This document shows positions 50,826-58,826 of a stretch of DNA of 64,000 nucleotides, one piece after another (position 1 is the stretch's first letter; every line of letters begins with the position of its first letter). The notes under the pieces are model-generated. The model did no database searches. It saw only the letters and a list, made by a program, of their open reading frames with translations, and was not told the origin of the DNA. Source of the DNA: Leucobacter salsicius M1-8 (GTDB taxonomy: Bacteria > Actinomycetota > Actinomycetes > Actinomycetales > Microbacteriaceae); the NCBI RefSeq assembly GCF_000350525.1, contig NZ_AOCN01000010.1, positions 62,001 through 126,000 of the forward strand, in the 5' to 3' direction. Both the position numbers and the translations under genes were made by a program.

Positions 50826-51406
50826 CTACGAGCTTGACGTTCCAGTGAAGCTCCAAGTTGCCGTGGCAGTTTGGCCTTGAGCGGCGTTCGCTGTCCCTGA
50901 AGGAAGCGTCACCTCGAAGCAGTACGCCACTGGAGTACCACCCGCGATTGCTACGGACTGACCAGCAGAAGCGCCCACTGTGAGCATTGAATTCTGCGGA
51001 ACTACGGAGGTGCCTGTTGCAAACGTCGTTGCATTGCACGCACTTGCAGCAGGAATCGTTCGTACTCCGTACCTCAAATGGGAAGCTAGACCACCCGAAA
51101 CCGTCGCGCCTCCAAGCACGACCGTTCCGGTGACGTCTGTGGCGGCCGTGGTCTTCACCAGAAACCTCGAAAAAGTCTTAGTATCTGGTGACAGAGCAAG
51201 CGGTACACCTGCAAACACCAGTGTTCCCGGTGAGCCCAATGGATGATCGGCGTACGATGTGCCGTCCATCGAACCCACTATGCCAAAGGTACTCGTTTTG
51301 AACGACCCGCCGCATACTCAGTGTCGGTCCAGGCCGCGAGAGTGAGCGACCCGCCCACCCCCAGCACCAGAGCTCCTGCGAGCACTGCGCGCACCCGAGT
51401 GAACAT
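50826..51406 (-). pseudogene. SipW-dependent-type exported protein (second), frameshifted
   Basis: ATG 51406 opens 'MFTRVRAVLAGALVLGVGG' and 'LTLAAWTDTEYAAG', a clear SipW-type signal. The body ('SFKTSTFGIVGSMDG', 'ACNATTFATGTSVV', 'AYCFEVTLPSG') continues one frame off down to 50826. The break lies within 51305-51313, where GCGGCGGG seems to have lost one base. The body is paralogous to the first protein (same Cys-N-A-T-T and YCFEV/LCFKV pattern). It could be a real pseudogene, a slippage-controlled gene or a sequencing error. Located between the first exported-protein gene and the fused signal peptidase. Confidence 0.75.
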
Positions 51407-51430
51407 CGTCTGTCTCGCGCTACGTTCACC

Positions 51431-51467
51431 GCGTGCAGCGCGGCGTCTACCACGCCACGCTGCACGC
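51431..51467 (-). terminator. Hairpin between two exported-protein genes
   Basis: GCGTGCAGCG (51431-51440) pairs with CGCTGCACGC (51458-51467), and an inner GGCGT/ACGCC pair extends it past one mismatch. It may lower expression of genes further along the minus strand. Confidence 0.6.
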
Positions 51468-51507
51468 CATGCGCAGCGCGAGTCGCACTACGCTTCGTCA
51501 TGATCTG

Positions 51508-52029
51508 CTAGATCGCGTCAGCGGATTCTGCGTCAAACGTCCAGACAACTGTGCCTGTCGCGTTTGGCTGGATTATGCTGCCGGCCGCCACCTTGAAACA
51601 CAGGTACTGAGGCGTCGTTACTGCTGCGAGCGAGAAGGTGGTTCCATTCTCGTTCGTACCCGCAGCATAGGTGGTGGCGTTGCACGTGGCAGACGTCGTG
51701 TACACGTAGCTTGCAGTAGTGCCAGCAAGGGCAGCAGTATCAATCTGAGAGACCGTCACGTCTGCCTGGTTGGTCGACGTGGAGATCAGCTGGACCGCAA
51801 AGCTCGCATACACCGCTTCGTTCGGCGCAAGATTGTCGGCGTCCAGCCCAAAGTTCAGGGTTGCCGCGGCAGCCTCGGTGGCATGTTCCCCAAAGGTGGT
51901 TCCGTCCGCTGAGCCTTCAATACCGAAGGCTCCGCCGCTTCCAAAAACTCCCTTTGCCCATTCCTGGTCGGTCCACGCGGCCAGCGTGATTGCAGCTCCC
52001 ACGCCGAGTACCAGCCCACCCGCTAGCAC
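51508..52029 (-). CDS. SipW-dependent-type exported protein (first), 5' end doubtful
   Basis: The 173-residue frame reads 'VLAGGLVLGVGAAITLAAWT' near its start, the hydrophobic core and 'AAWTDQEW' cut region of SipW-type signals, then a beta-rich body with two cysteines ('TSATCNATTYAAGT', 'YLCFKVAAGS'). The only start is a GTG that leaves no basic N-terminus. In-frame codons upstream read V-R-A before it, as in the paralogue, but TGA lies just before these. The true 5' end is therefore probably damaged, perhaps CGA changed to TGA. Likely a surface or fibre protein by family; not proven. Confidence 0.7.
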   Translation of the reverse strand: MLAGGLVLGVGAAITLAAWTDQEWAKGVFGSGGAFGIEGSADGTTFGEHATEAAAATLNFGLDADNLAPNEAVYASFAVQLISTSTNQADVTVSQIDTAALAGTTASYVYTTSATCNATTYAAGTNENGTTFSLAAVTTPQYLCFKVAAGSIIQPNATGTVVWTFDAESADAI

Positions 52030-52148
52030 CGCCCGAACTCAGGATACGTGACAGGTGATGGTTTAACCAATCCTCTATGAGTAAAAATTGCTTACTGCCC
52101 GGGCATCCTCTTTGCATTTACGGTTCAGTCCTTAGCGCCAGAATCACC

Positions 52149-52874
52149 TCAAAGTGTGCGCCGCACCACGACCACCGTGTCCTCGAGGTGGTGCGGGTGT
52201 CCGTCCTGACCCGCCGCTTCCCGCACACCCTCACGTTCGCGCACCTCGGCGACCTCGACGACCCAGCCATCGACTTCGCGCACCTCGGCGCTAAGCCCCA
52301 GACCGAGCAGCTCCAGCTCACCTGAGGGCGACAAGAAGTCGAAATGATGGTTGTTCTCCATCGACGGCGGCGGAGCCACGTGCGTCAAGACGACGAGTCG
52401 TCCGCCGGGCGCCAATCGGGTGAGGGCCGCCTGCAGGATGCGCTGACGAGGCAGCTCGACCGGGGAGAGCATAAAGCTCGCGGTGATGAGATCGAACGGC
52501 TGGTCGGAGCCGTCGATCTCTGCGCCCCGTTCGATCCACTCCCCCAGGTCAGCCGCGACGAAGCGCGCATTGCTAAGGCCCCTATCCGCGGCCTCGGCGA
52601 CCGCACGATCCACTGCGGTCGCCGACAGGTCAATCCCGGTCGCCTGCCAACCGCGCTCGGCAAACCACAGCACATCGCCACCCTCGCCACACCCAAGGTC
52701 GAGTGATCGGCCGGGTGCTAGATCAGCGGTCACTGCGGCGAGCGATTCATTTACGTGGCCCGACCAGATGCGATCGGACTCTGAGTATCGTCGCTCCCAG
52801 AACGTGGTCGGATCCTCATGCGGGTCCTGCTGGGCGTGCGCGCTGCCGTGGGTGTGAGTGCCGTGTTCAGTCAT
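52149..52874 (-). CDS. Class I SAM-dependent methyltransferase
   Basis: The 241-residue protein has 'WERRYSESDRIWSGHVNESL' at the N-terminus, SAM motif I 'SLDLGCGEGGDVLWFAERG', 'ATGIDLSATAVDRA', 'FDLITASFMLSP' and 'LAPGGRLVVLTHV', as in ThiT/TehB-like small-molecule methyltransferases. A His-rich start ('HGTHTHGSAHAQQ') may bind metal or be flexible. The substrate is unknown. Divergent from an XRE-cupin regulator. The ATG follows AAAGG with almost no spacing. Confidence 0.85.
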   Translation of the reverse strand: MTEHGTHTHGSAHAQQDPHEDPTTFWERRYSESDRIWSGHVNESLAAVTADLAPGRSLDLGCGEGGDVLWFAERGWQATGIDLSATAVDRAVAEAADRGLSNARFVAADLGEWIERGAEIDGSDQPFDLITASFMLSPVELPRQRILQAALTRLAPGGRLVVLTHVAPPPSMENNHHFDFLSPSGELELLGLGLSAEVREVDGWVVEVAEVREREGVREAAGQDGHPHHLEDTVVVVRRTL

Positions 52875-52895
52875 CCTTTAACCCTGACGCGTCCA

Positions 52896-52911
52896 TGCAA
52901 TACTTGCAATA
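52896..52911. promoter_or_regulatory. Direct TGCAATA repeat
   Basis: TGCAATA occurs at 52896-52902 and 52905-52911 between the divergent methyltransferase and regulator genes. The repeat is a candidate operator for the XRE-cupin protein and overlaps the likely promoters. Confidence 0.4.
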
Positions 52912-52941
52912 TGGTTTGCGAAAACAGCAAGGAGGTTCGCG

Positions 52942-53493
52942 ATGAACGAACTTGAGCACCTGGGCCCGCGGCTGCGGGCCGCCCGTCAGGAGCGCGGCTG
53001 GACCCTTGACGACCTCGCGGGCCGAGCCGACATGTCCAGCAGCACCCTCTCCCGTCTCGAATCGGGCAAGCGCCAGGCTAGCCTCGAGCTACTGCTCCCG
53101 CTGACTCGCCAACTGGGGATCCGGATCGATGATCTCCTCGACCCGCCCGATCGCGACCCCCGCGTGCATCGGCAGGCGATCCGGCGCGAGGGGCTCACGA
53201 TCGCGCCGCTCACGCGCGAGGAATCTGACGTGCGCGCGTTCAAGATCACCTACCACCCGGGGGCTCCGGATCGGCCGCTGCAGATCCACGAGGGGCACGA
53301 GTGGCTCTATGTGCTGTCGGGCCGGCTGCGGCTCGTGCTCGGTGACCGCGAACACGTGCTCGAGCGAGGCGAGGCCGCTGAGTTCGACACCACGACGCCG
53401 CATTCGATGCGCGCTGAGGGCACGAAGCCCGCCGAGGTCATCAGCCTCTTCAACACCGCAGGCGAGCGGCTGCACCTGCACGCACCGGAGTGA
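52942..53493 (+). CDS. XRE-cupin transcriptional regulator
   Basis: The 183-residue protein has an N-terminal helix-turn-helix ('LDDLAGRADMSSSTLSRLES') and a C-terminal cupin ('IHEGHEWLYVLSGRLRLVLG', 'EFDTTTPHSM'). It probably senses a small ligand and controls the divergent methyltransferase and itself. AAGGAGG lies 9 nt before the ATG. The adjacent CMD-protein gene is convergent, with a 14-nt gap. Confidence 0.85.
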   Translation: MNELEHLGPRLRAARQERGWTLDDLAGRADMSSSTLSRLESGKRQASLELLLPLTRQLGIRIDDLLDPPDRDPRVHRQAIRREGLTIAPLTREESDVRAFKITYHPGAPDRPLQIHEGHEWLYVLSGRLRLVLGDREHVLERGEAAEFDTTTPHSMRAEGTKPAEVISLFNTAGERLHLHAPE

Positions 53494-53507
53494 GCTGGCA
53501 GCACCCG

Positions 53508-54875
53508 CTACGCGCTCGGCTCCCCCAGCGATAGCATCAGCCGGTTCGCCCAGTTAAAGAAGGCACCCGCCTGCACCACGTCGAGCAGCTCGAGCGCACC
53601 GAGCCCCGCCTCCTCAAGCGCGGCAACCTCGGCATCGCTGAACCGGGGTGGGGTCGAAGTCAGCGCGACCGTCGCTCCGATGATGGCGTCCCATCGTTCG
53701 CCGAAACTTGCGCGAACACCCTCGTCGAGCAGCCGCTGCACGTCATCGGCTGCGGCCCCCTGCTCGACCGCGAAGCGTGCGTGAACCGACGCGCAGAACA
53801 CGCAGCCCGTAAACCGCGACGAGGCCGCCGCCGCAACCTCGCGCTCGGCCCGAGGCAGGCCCGCATCGGTGTTGAAGAAGATGTCGAGGTCGGTCAGCGT
53901 GCGCTCGCGCAGTGCTTCGGGGTCGCGCGCCAACAGCCGAAAATAGGGCATGTGAATGCGATCCGGCTCGATGAGCGCGTCCCGGTGCTGCTGCGTGAAT
54001 TCAGTGGCCGGCAGCGGCTCGAGCCACGGCTTCCAGCCCAGCGGCTCACGCGTGAAGCGCGCGGGCTGCGTCACCCGCGGCGCCTCGGGCAGCCGCTCGA
54101 CGGTGCTCGCGCCGACGGCGGTGCTGGGAGTATCTGCGTGCGATCCGGATCGGTGCCGCGCCGCCGCCGCAGCCTGGCGCGCGAGCTGGTCGAGGTCGTG
54201 GGCCGCCGCGCGCGCGCCCGCCCCGGTGTCCGCGTGAACGCCGATCACGCGGAGCCCCTCGGCCACCCGCAGTTGGAAAGTCAAGAACGAGATTAGTTGT
54301 GACAGGGTCACGATGCCGGTAGTGCTCCATCCGACTTCGAGGAGCTTTCCGAGGTGCTCGCGGCTCGCGTCGCGCGGGTGCAGGACGAGCAGGTGGGCGT
54401 GCTCGAGCGCGGCGGCGAGCCGGTCACCGAGCGCGTAAGCGGCCTCGACCGAGTCGACGGAGTACACGGGCCCGTCGACGCTTTCTGCTTTGTTATCGGC
54501 GTGGAATGTCCCGTAGGGCCCTGCACCCGCAGCGCTCGTTGCCTCGGCCACAATGAGCGGCTCGAGGCCCGGGCCGCCACCGGTTTCTCGCAGCAGTGCG
54601 CCGTAGAACGCCGCCGCCTCGGGCTGGTCGTGCAGCCGGGCGACGAAGAGGGCGACGGCGGCACGCTCGGCGAGCGACACATCGGCGGTGTTGGCCGGAA
54701 CGAAGAGTGCCTGGAAGCTGCCTTGTGCGTGGGTGCGCGCCTCGGGGCGGCGATCGCGGGCGAGGGCTTGCGGGCTGCCCGGTTGGATCGCGGCGAGCGC
54801 GTCGATGATGTCGGGGAGCTCGGTGGTTGTCGTTGTTGCTGTTGCGGCTGCAGTCAGGGTCAGTGCGTCAGTCAT
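53508..54875 (-). CDS. CMD-domain / alkylhydroperoxidase-domain fusion protein
   Basis: The 455-residue protein has two halves of the carboxymuconolactone decarboxylase / AhpD fold. The N-terminal half (about 1-215) resembles CMD proteins but has no CxxC. The C-terminal half has the redox motif 'CVFCASVHARFA' and 'LDVVQAGAFFNWANRLML'. I recall these two domains as separate genes (Avi_7170 and Avi_7169 families) beside a peptide-type ABC transporter. Here they are one gene directly downstream of such a transporter. It may protect against peroxide made by an associated oxidase. AGGAG lies before the ATG. Confidence 0.82.
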   Translation of the reverse strand: MTDALTLTAAATATTTTTELPDIIDALAAIQPGSPQALARDRRPEARTHAQGSFQALFVPANTADVSLAERAAVALFVARLHDQPEAAAFYGALLRETGGGPGLEPLIVAEATSAAGAGPYGTFHADNKAESVDGPVYSVDSVEAAYALGDRLAAALEHAHLLVLHPRDASREHLGKLLEVGWSTTGIVTLSQLISFLTFQLRVAEGLRVIGVHADTGAGARAAAHDLDQLARQAAAAARHRSGSHADTPSTAVGASTVERLPEAPRVTQPARFTREPLGWKPWLEPLPATEFTQQHRDALIEPDRIHMPYFRLLARDPEALRERTLTDLDIFFNTDAGLPRAEREVAAAASSRFTGCVFCASVHARFAVEQGAAADDVQRLLDEGVRASFGERWDAIIGATVALTSTPPRFSDAEVAALEEAGLGALELLDVVQAGAFFNWANRLMLSLGEPSA

Positions 54876-54939
54876 GTCATGCTCCTGGGAGGTGGTTGGG
54901 TGGTCGAAGATGGGGGTGCTGCTGCTGGGGTCTCGCCAG

Positions 54940-55006
54940 AAGCATCAATCTCTCGTTAACCATCACAAACTCGGAATTATTGATGCTTGGAGCGAGATTG
55001 ATGCTT
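54940..55006 (-). promoter_or_regulatory. ATTGATGCTT repeat upstream of the CMD gene
   Basis: AAGCATCAATCTC (54940-54952) is the inverse of GAGATTGATGCTT (54994-55006), and ATTGATGCTT occurs again at 54979-54988. Three copies within 67 bp in the 173-bp gap between the ABC ATPase and CMD genes suggest an operator array or an alternative RNA structure. Confidence 0.45.
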
Positions 55007-55048
55007 GAAGCTACGCCGGGTGCGACGCCGGCACGGCGCGGGCGTGAG

Positions 55049-56899
55049 CTACCGGATGGTGCGTTGGCCGGGGATCGCGTCGAGCAGCTGCCGCGTGTAC
55101 GGATGCTGCGGATTTGAGAACACCTGCTCGGCGTCGCCGTGCTCGACCTGCTGGCCGCGCTGTAGCACCGACACCGTGTCAGAGATCTGCCTGACGACGG
55201 CGAGGTCGTGCGAGATGAACACGTAGGTGAGCCCGAGCTCGCGCTGCAGCTCGGCGAGTAGCCGCAGGATCTGGGCTTGCACGGTCACGTCGAGCGCCGA
55301 CACCGCCTCGTCGAGCACGACGAGTTCGGGCTCTACGATGAGGGCTCGGGCAATCGCGACGCGTTGGCGTTGCCCGCCCGACAGCTCGTGTGGCTTGCGC
55401 TTCGCGAACGCGGCGGGCAGCGCCACCAGCTCGAGCGCGCTGGCGACTCGGGCTCCCGCGTCGCGGCGAGTGCCGATACCGAAGTTGCGCAACGGCTCAG
55501 TGAGCGTCTGCCCAATCGTGCGGCGCGGATCGAGCGAACCGTACGGGTTTTGGTACACGAGCTGTGTGGTGCGGCGAAACTCGCGCAATGCCGCGCCCGC
55601 GAGCCCGGTCACCTCGATTCCAGCTGGCACAGCTCTTGCTGGCGCTGCACCGGCGGCAAAGACCCGAATGCTTCCCGCGGTCGGCCGGGTGAGCCCCGCG
55701 ATCGCACGGCCCGTGGTCGTCTTACCCGATCCCGACTCCCCGACGATCGCGTGAGTCGTCCCGCGCGGCACCGTGAAGCTGACATTGTCGACCGCCACGA
55801 AGGGCTCGGCCCCACGGGCCCCGCGAAACTCCTGCCGCAGGTTGCTCACGGTGAGCAAGCTCGGCACCGCGAGCGGCCCGACCGTGCGAGCCTCGGCGGC
55901 CGTGCCCGTTTCGGCGGCTGCGAGATCCGGATCAATGCTTGCCACCTCGGTCACCTGCACCGCAGCCCACTCGGCGTCGGCCCCCGTCACGACCGCACCT
56001 GGGCGCACTGCCACGCGATCCCGCTCGACCACGCGCCCAAACGCGGGCGCATCGGCGATCAGCTGCCGCGTGTAGGCAGAGGCCGGCGATGACAGCACCT
56101 GCGCGGCGGGCCCCGTCTCCTGCACCTCGCCACCCCGCATCACCACGACGGAGTCGGCGCGATCCGCCGCCACCGCGAGGTCGTGCGTGATGAACAGCAC
56201 GCCCGTGCCCTGCTCCTTGCGCAGGGTGTCGAGCAGATCGAGCACCGTGCGCTGCACGGTGACGTCGAGCGCGCTCGTGGGTTCGTCGGCAATGATCAGC
56301 TCGGGCGTGGACGCGATCGCGGCCGCGATCAGCACGCGCTGCCGCATGCCGCCCGACAGCTCGTGCGGATGCTGTTTGGCCCGGCGCGGGGAATCGTCGA
56401 TGCCCACCTGGTCGAGCAGCTCGATCACGCGGGCCCGGATCTTGGCGCGGTCCCGCCAGCCGTGAATACGCAGCGACTCGGCGACGCTCGCGCCGATCGT
56501 CGCGATCGGGTTGAGCGAGTTACCCGGATCCTGCGGAATCAGCGCGATGCACCGCCCGCGCAGGTCGTGCCAGTGCCGCTCGGCAAGCCCGGTCAACTCT
56601 GTATGGCCCGAGCGGCGCTCGTTGAACACGATGCTGCCGCGCACGACGTGGCCGTTCGCGGGCAGCAGGCCGATGACGGCCTGCGCGACGCTCGTCTTGC
56701 CCGAGCCCGACTCCCCCACGACTGCCGTGACCTCGCCCGCGGCGACGTCGAAGCTCACGCCGCGCACAGCGTCGACGAGCCCGGCGCGCGTACGGTACTG
56801 GACGGCGAGGTCGCGCACGCTGAGCAGTGGAGCCGGATCGGTGCGCGCGGCCGCTTGTGCGGCCGCGAGGTCCTGGGTGGGTGAGCTGGTGACGTTCAT
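55049..56899 (-). CDS. Dipeptide/nickel-type ABC transporter ATPase, two domains fused
   Basis: The 616-residue protein has two ATPase domains. The first has 'VVGESGSGKTSVAQ', 'LSGGMRQRVLIAAAI' and 'LIIADEPTSALDVTVQ'; the second has 'IVGESGSGKTTTGRAI', 'LSGGQRQRVAIARAL' and 'LVVLDEAVSALDVTVQ'. They match DppD and DppF joined. ATG 56899 overlaps the permease stop as ATGA. The frame is open without stops through the permease gene to 57940, but the upstream part has no coding character. The solute is not fixed; peptides, nickel or opine-like compounds are usual. Confidence 0.9.
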   Translation of the reverse strand: MNVTSSPTQDLAAAQAAARTDPAPLLSVRDLAVQYRTRAGLVDAVRGVSFDVAAGEVTAVVGESGSGKTSVAQAVIGLLPANGHVVRGSIVFNERRSGHTELTGLAERHWHDLRGRCIALIPQDPGNSLNPIATIGASVAESLRIHGWRDRAKIRARVIELLDQVGIDDSPRRAKQHPHELSGGMRQRVLIAAAIASTPELIIADEPTSALDVTVQRTVLDLLDTLRKEQGTGVLFITHDLAVAADRADSVVVMRGGEVQETGPAAQVLSSPASAYTRQLIADAPAFGRVVERDRVAVRPGAVVTGADAEWAAVQVTEVASIDPDLAAAETGTAAEARTVGPLAVPSLLTVSNLRQEFRGARGAEPFVAVDNVSFTVPRGTTHAIVGESGSGKTTTGRAIAGLTRPTAGSIRVFAAGAAPARAVPAGIEVTGLAGAALREFRRTTQLVYQNPYGSLDPRRTIGQTLTEPLRNFGIGTRRDAGARVASALELVALPAAFAKRKPHELSGGQRQRVAIARALIVEPELVVLDEAVSALDVTVQAQILRLLAELQRELGLTYVFISHDLAVVRQISDTVSVLQRGQQVEHGDAEQVFSNPQHPYTRQLLDAIPGQRTIR

Positions 56900-57831
56900 G
56901 ACTGCTTTCCTTGTTCGATCGCTCTGCTGAGCCGGTTGCTCGCGACGACGACGAGCACCACGACGAGGCCCGGCAAAACGGTGAGCCACCAGGCGGTGGC
57001 GACATAGTTGCGTCCCTCGGCGATGAGCAGCCCCCACTCGGGGGTGGGCGGCGGGGCGCCGTAGCCGAGAAACCCGAGGGTCGAGATCTGCAGAATGGCC
57101 GAGCCGAGCTGTAGCGCTGCGAGCGCGATCACGGCGGTGACCGAGTTCGGCAGCACGTGCCGCCACAGCACGCCCCAGAAGGTTCCGCCGGAGCCGTATG
57201 CCGCCTCGACGAACTCGCTGGCGCGTACGCTCACCACTTGGGCCCGTGCGAGCCTCGCGAACACCGCGACCGACGTGATGCCGACCGCAATCGCCGCGTT
57301 CGTGGTGCCGAAGCCCAGCAGAATCACGACACTCAGAGACAACAGCAGCGTCGGGATCGCGAGCAGCACGTCGACGACGCGCATCAGCGCCTCGTCGACG
57401 AGGCCACCCGTGGCGCCGGCGGTGACGCCGATGAGCGAACCAAACACGAGGCCTACAAGCACCGCGATGAGCGCCGCCGAGATCGACTGCGAGGCGCCGT
57501 AGACCACCCGCGCATACACGTCGCGGCCGGTCGCGTCGGTGCCGAACCAGTGACCGGGCCCGGGGGCCTGCAGCGCCGCCCCCACCTGTTCGGTGGGGCT
57601 CACCGAGGTGAACAGGCCGGGCGCGAGCGCCCAGGCGAGGGCGACGAGCAGGATCACGGCGGGGGGGGGGGGGCCCGCCGTGGTGCGAAGCCTCCGGGCG
57701 GCCGGGCTGAGGGTGCGCACGGGGCGTCGGGAGCCGGGGGTGGGCGATCCGGAGCCCGCGTGCGCGGCGCCAGTTTCGGCGTGCGCGGGAGTTTCCCGCG
57801 CAGGAGTTTCGGCCGGTGCTGTGGCGGTCAT
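56896..57831 (-). CDS. Dpp-type ABC transporter permease (DppC-like) with a 13-nt C tract
   Basis: The 311-residue membrane protein has a long Pro/Ala-rich cytoplasmic N-terminus, a helix from 'AVILLVALAWALAPG', 'HWFGTDATGRDVYARVVYGA' and 'EFVEAAYGSGGTFWGVLWRHVLPN', the DppC signature. A run of 13 C on the coding strand (G on the plus strand, 57661-57673) encodes the GPPPPA before the first helix and is in frame as read. A one-base change would destroy the protein. ATGA overlaps link it to both neighbours. Confidence 0.88.
   Translation of the reverse strand: MTATAPAETPARETPAHAETGAAHAGSGSPTPGSRRPVRTLSPAARRLRTTAGPPPPAVILLVALAWALAPGLFTSVSPTEQVGAALQAPGPGHWFGTDATGRDVYARVVYGASQSISAALIAVLVGLVFGSLIGVTAGATGGLVDEALMRVVDVLLAIPTLLLSLSVVILLGFGTTNAAIAVGITSVAVFARLARAQVVSVRASEFVEAAYGSGGTFWGVLWRHVLPNSVTAVIALAALQLGSAILQISTLGFLGYGAPPPTPEWGLLIAEGRNYVATAWWLTVLPGLVVVLVVVASNRLSRAIEQGKQS
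57661..57673 (-). repeat. 13-nt homopolymer G/C tract in the permease gene
   Basis: Thirteen consecutive G on the plus strand (C on the coding strand), about 55 codons into the permease gene. Such tracts are prone to slippage during replication and to sequencing error. Confidence 0.9.
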
Positions 57832-58826
57832 GACTGCACTCCTTCGGAAATCGGTTGCGGCTGGGCTGCCTGTTGGGTTGTCGACTTGGCCGGCGCCCGC
57901 TGCCGCAGCCGCGCGTCGAGCACGGGGTAGAGCAGGTCAACGATCAGGTTGATGGTCACGAACACGGCGGCCGCGATCACGACGACGGCGAGCAGCACGG
58001 GGGTGTCGCGCTGGGCGACGGCCTGGGCGGTGAGGCTGCCGATACCGACACGGCCGAAGACGGCCTCGGTGACGATCGCGCCGCCCACCAGTTCACCGAA
58101 GAGCAGGCCCGCCATGGTGAGCGCGGGCAGCAGCGCGTTGGGGGCGACGTTGCGCCACAGCAGCCACGAGGTGCTCGCCCCGCGTGCCCGCACGACGTTC
58201 ACGAAGGGTTGCTCGCGCACCTCGTCGATGCTGCGCAGGAATACCTGCGCGAGCGGGGCCGCAATGGGAATCATGAGCGTAATCGCGGGCAACACGAGGG
58301 CCTGAGCGGGGCTCGCCCCAATCACCGGAATCAGGCCGAGTTTGAACGAGAACACCTGGATCAAGACGATGCCGATCCAGAACACGGGCAGCGAAACGAA
58401 CAGGGGCGGCAGATTGCGCATTGCGCGCCGCAGCCAATGGAAGCGGCCAAAGCTTGCGGTGAACGCGATCGTGACCGCGAGAAACACGGCACCGACCAGG
58501 GCGATCGTCGCGAGGGTGAGCGTCGACGGCAGTGCCTCGGCCAGTAGGTCAGACACCTTGGCCCCGCTGTACACCGAGTACCCAAGGTCGCCGCGCAGAA
58601 ACGCACCGATCGAGTCAAAGTAGCGCACGATCAGAGGCTGGTCTGCACCGTACGAGGCTCGAATTTCTGCGAGCTGATCGGGCGTGAGTCCCAGGTCGGG
58701 GCTGCCGTAGCGCGCCAGCACGGCGTCACCGGGCAGCGCCGAGAGCAGCACAAAGGCCGCCGTGTACGCGAGGGCGAGGACGAGCACCGCCTGTCCGATG
58801 CGCCGCGCGAGCGCGCCGCCGGTCAC
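57828..58826 (-). CDS. Dpp-type ABC transporter permease (DppB-like)
   Basis: The 332-residue protein starts with 'RRIGQAVLVLALAYTAAFVL', has about six helices, and carries the coupling loop 'FVNVVRARGASTSWLLWRNVA'. 'LPGDAVLARYG' follows helix 1 as in DppB. ATGA overlaps at both ends couple it to the binding protein and the second permease. Confidence 0.88.
   Translation of the reverse strand: MTGGALARRIGQAVLVLALAYTAAFVLLSALPGDAVLARYGSPDLGLTPDQLAEIRASYGADQPLIVRYFDSIGAFLRGDLGYSVYSGAKVSDLLAEALPSTLTLATIALVGAVFLAVTIAFTASFGRFHWLRRAMRNLPPLFVSLPVFWIGIVLIQVFSFKLGLIPVIGASPAQALVLPAITLMIPIAAPLAQVFLRSIDEVREQPFVNVVRARGASTSWLLWRNVAPNALLPALTMAGLLFGELVGGAIVTEAVFGRVGIGSLTAQAVAQRDTPVLLAVVVIAAAVFVTINLIVDLLYPVLDARLRQRAPAKSTTQQAAQPQPISEGVQS

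Noticed and set aside
56900..57940. N-terminal extension of the two-domain ATPase to 963 residues
   Set aside because: The extension is an Arg/Pro-rich shadow of the permease gene; ATG 56899 with an ATGA overlap is the natural start.
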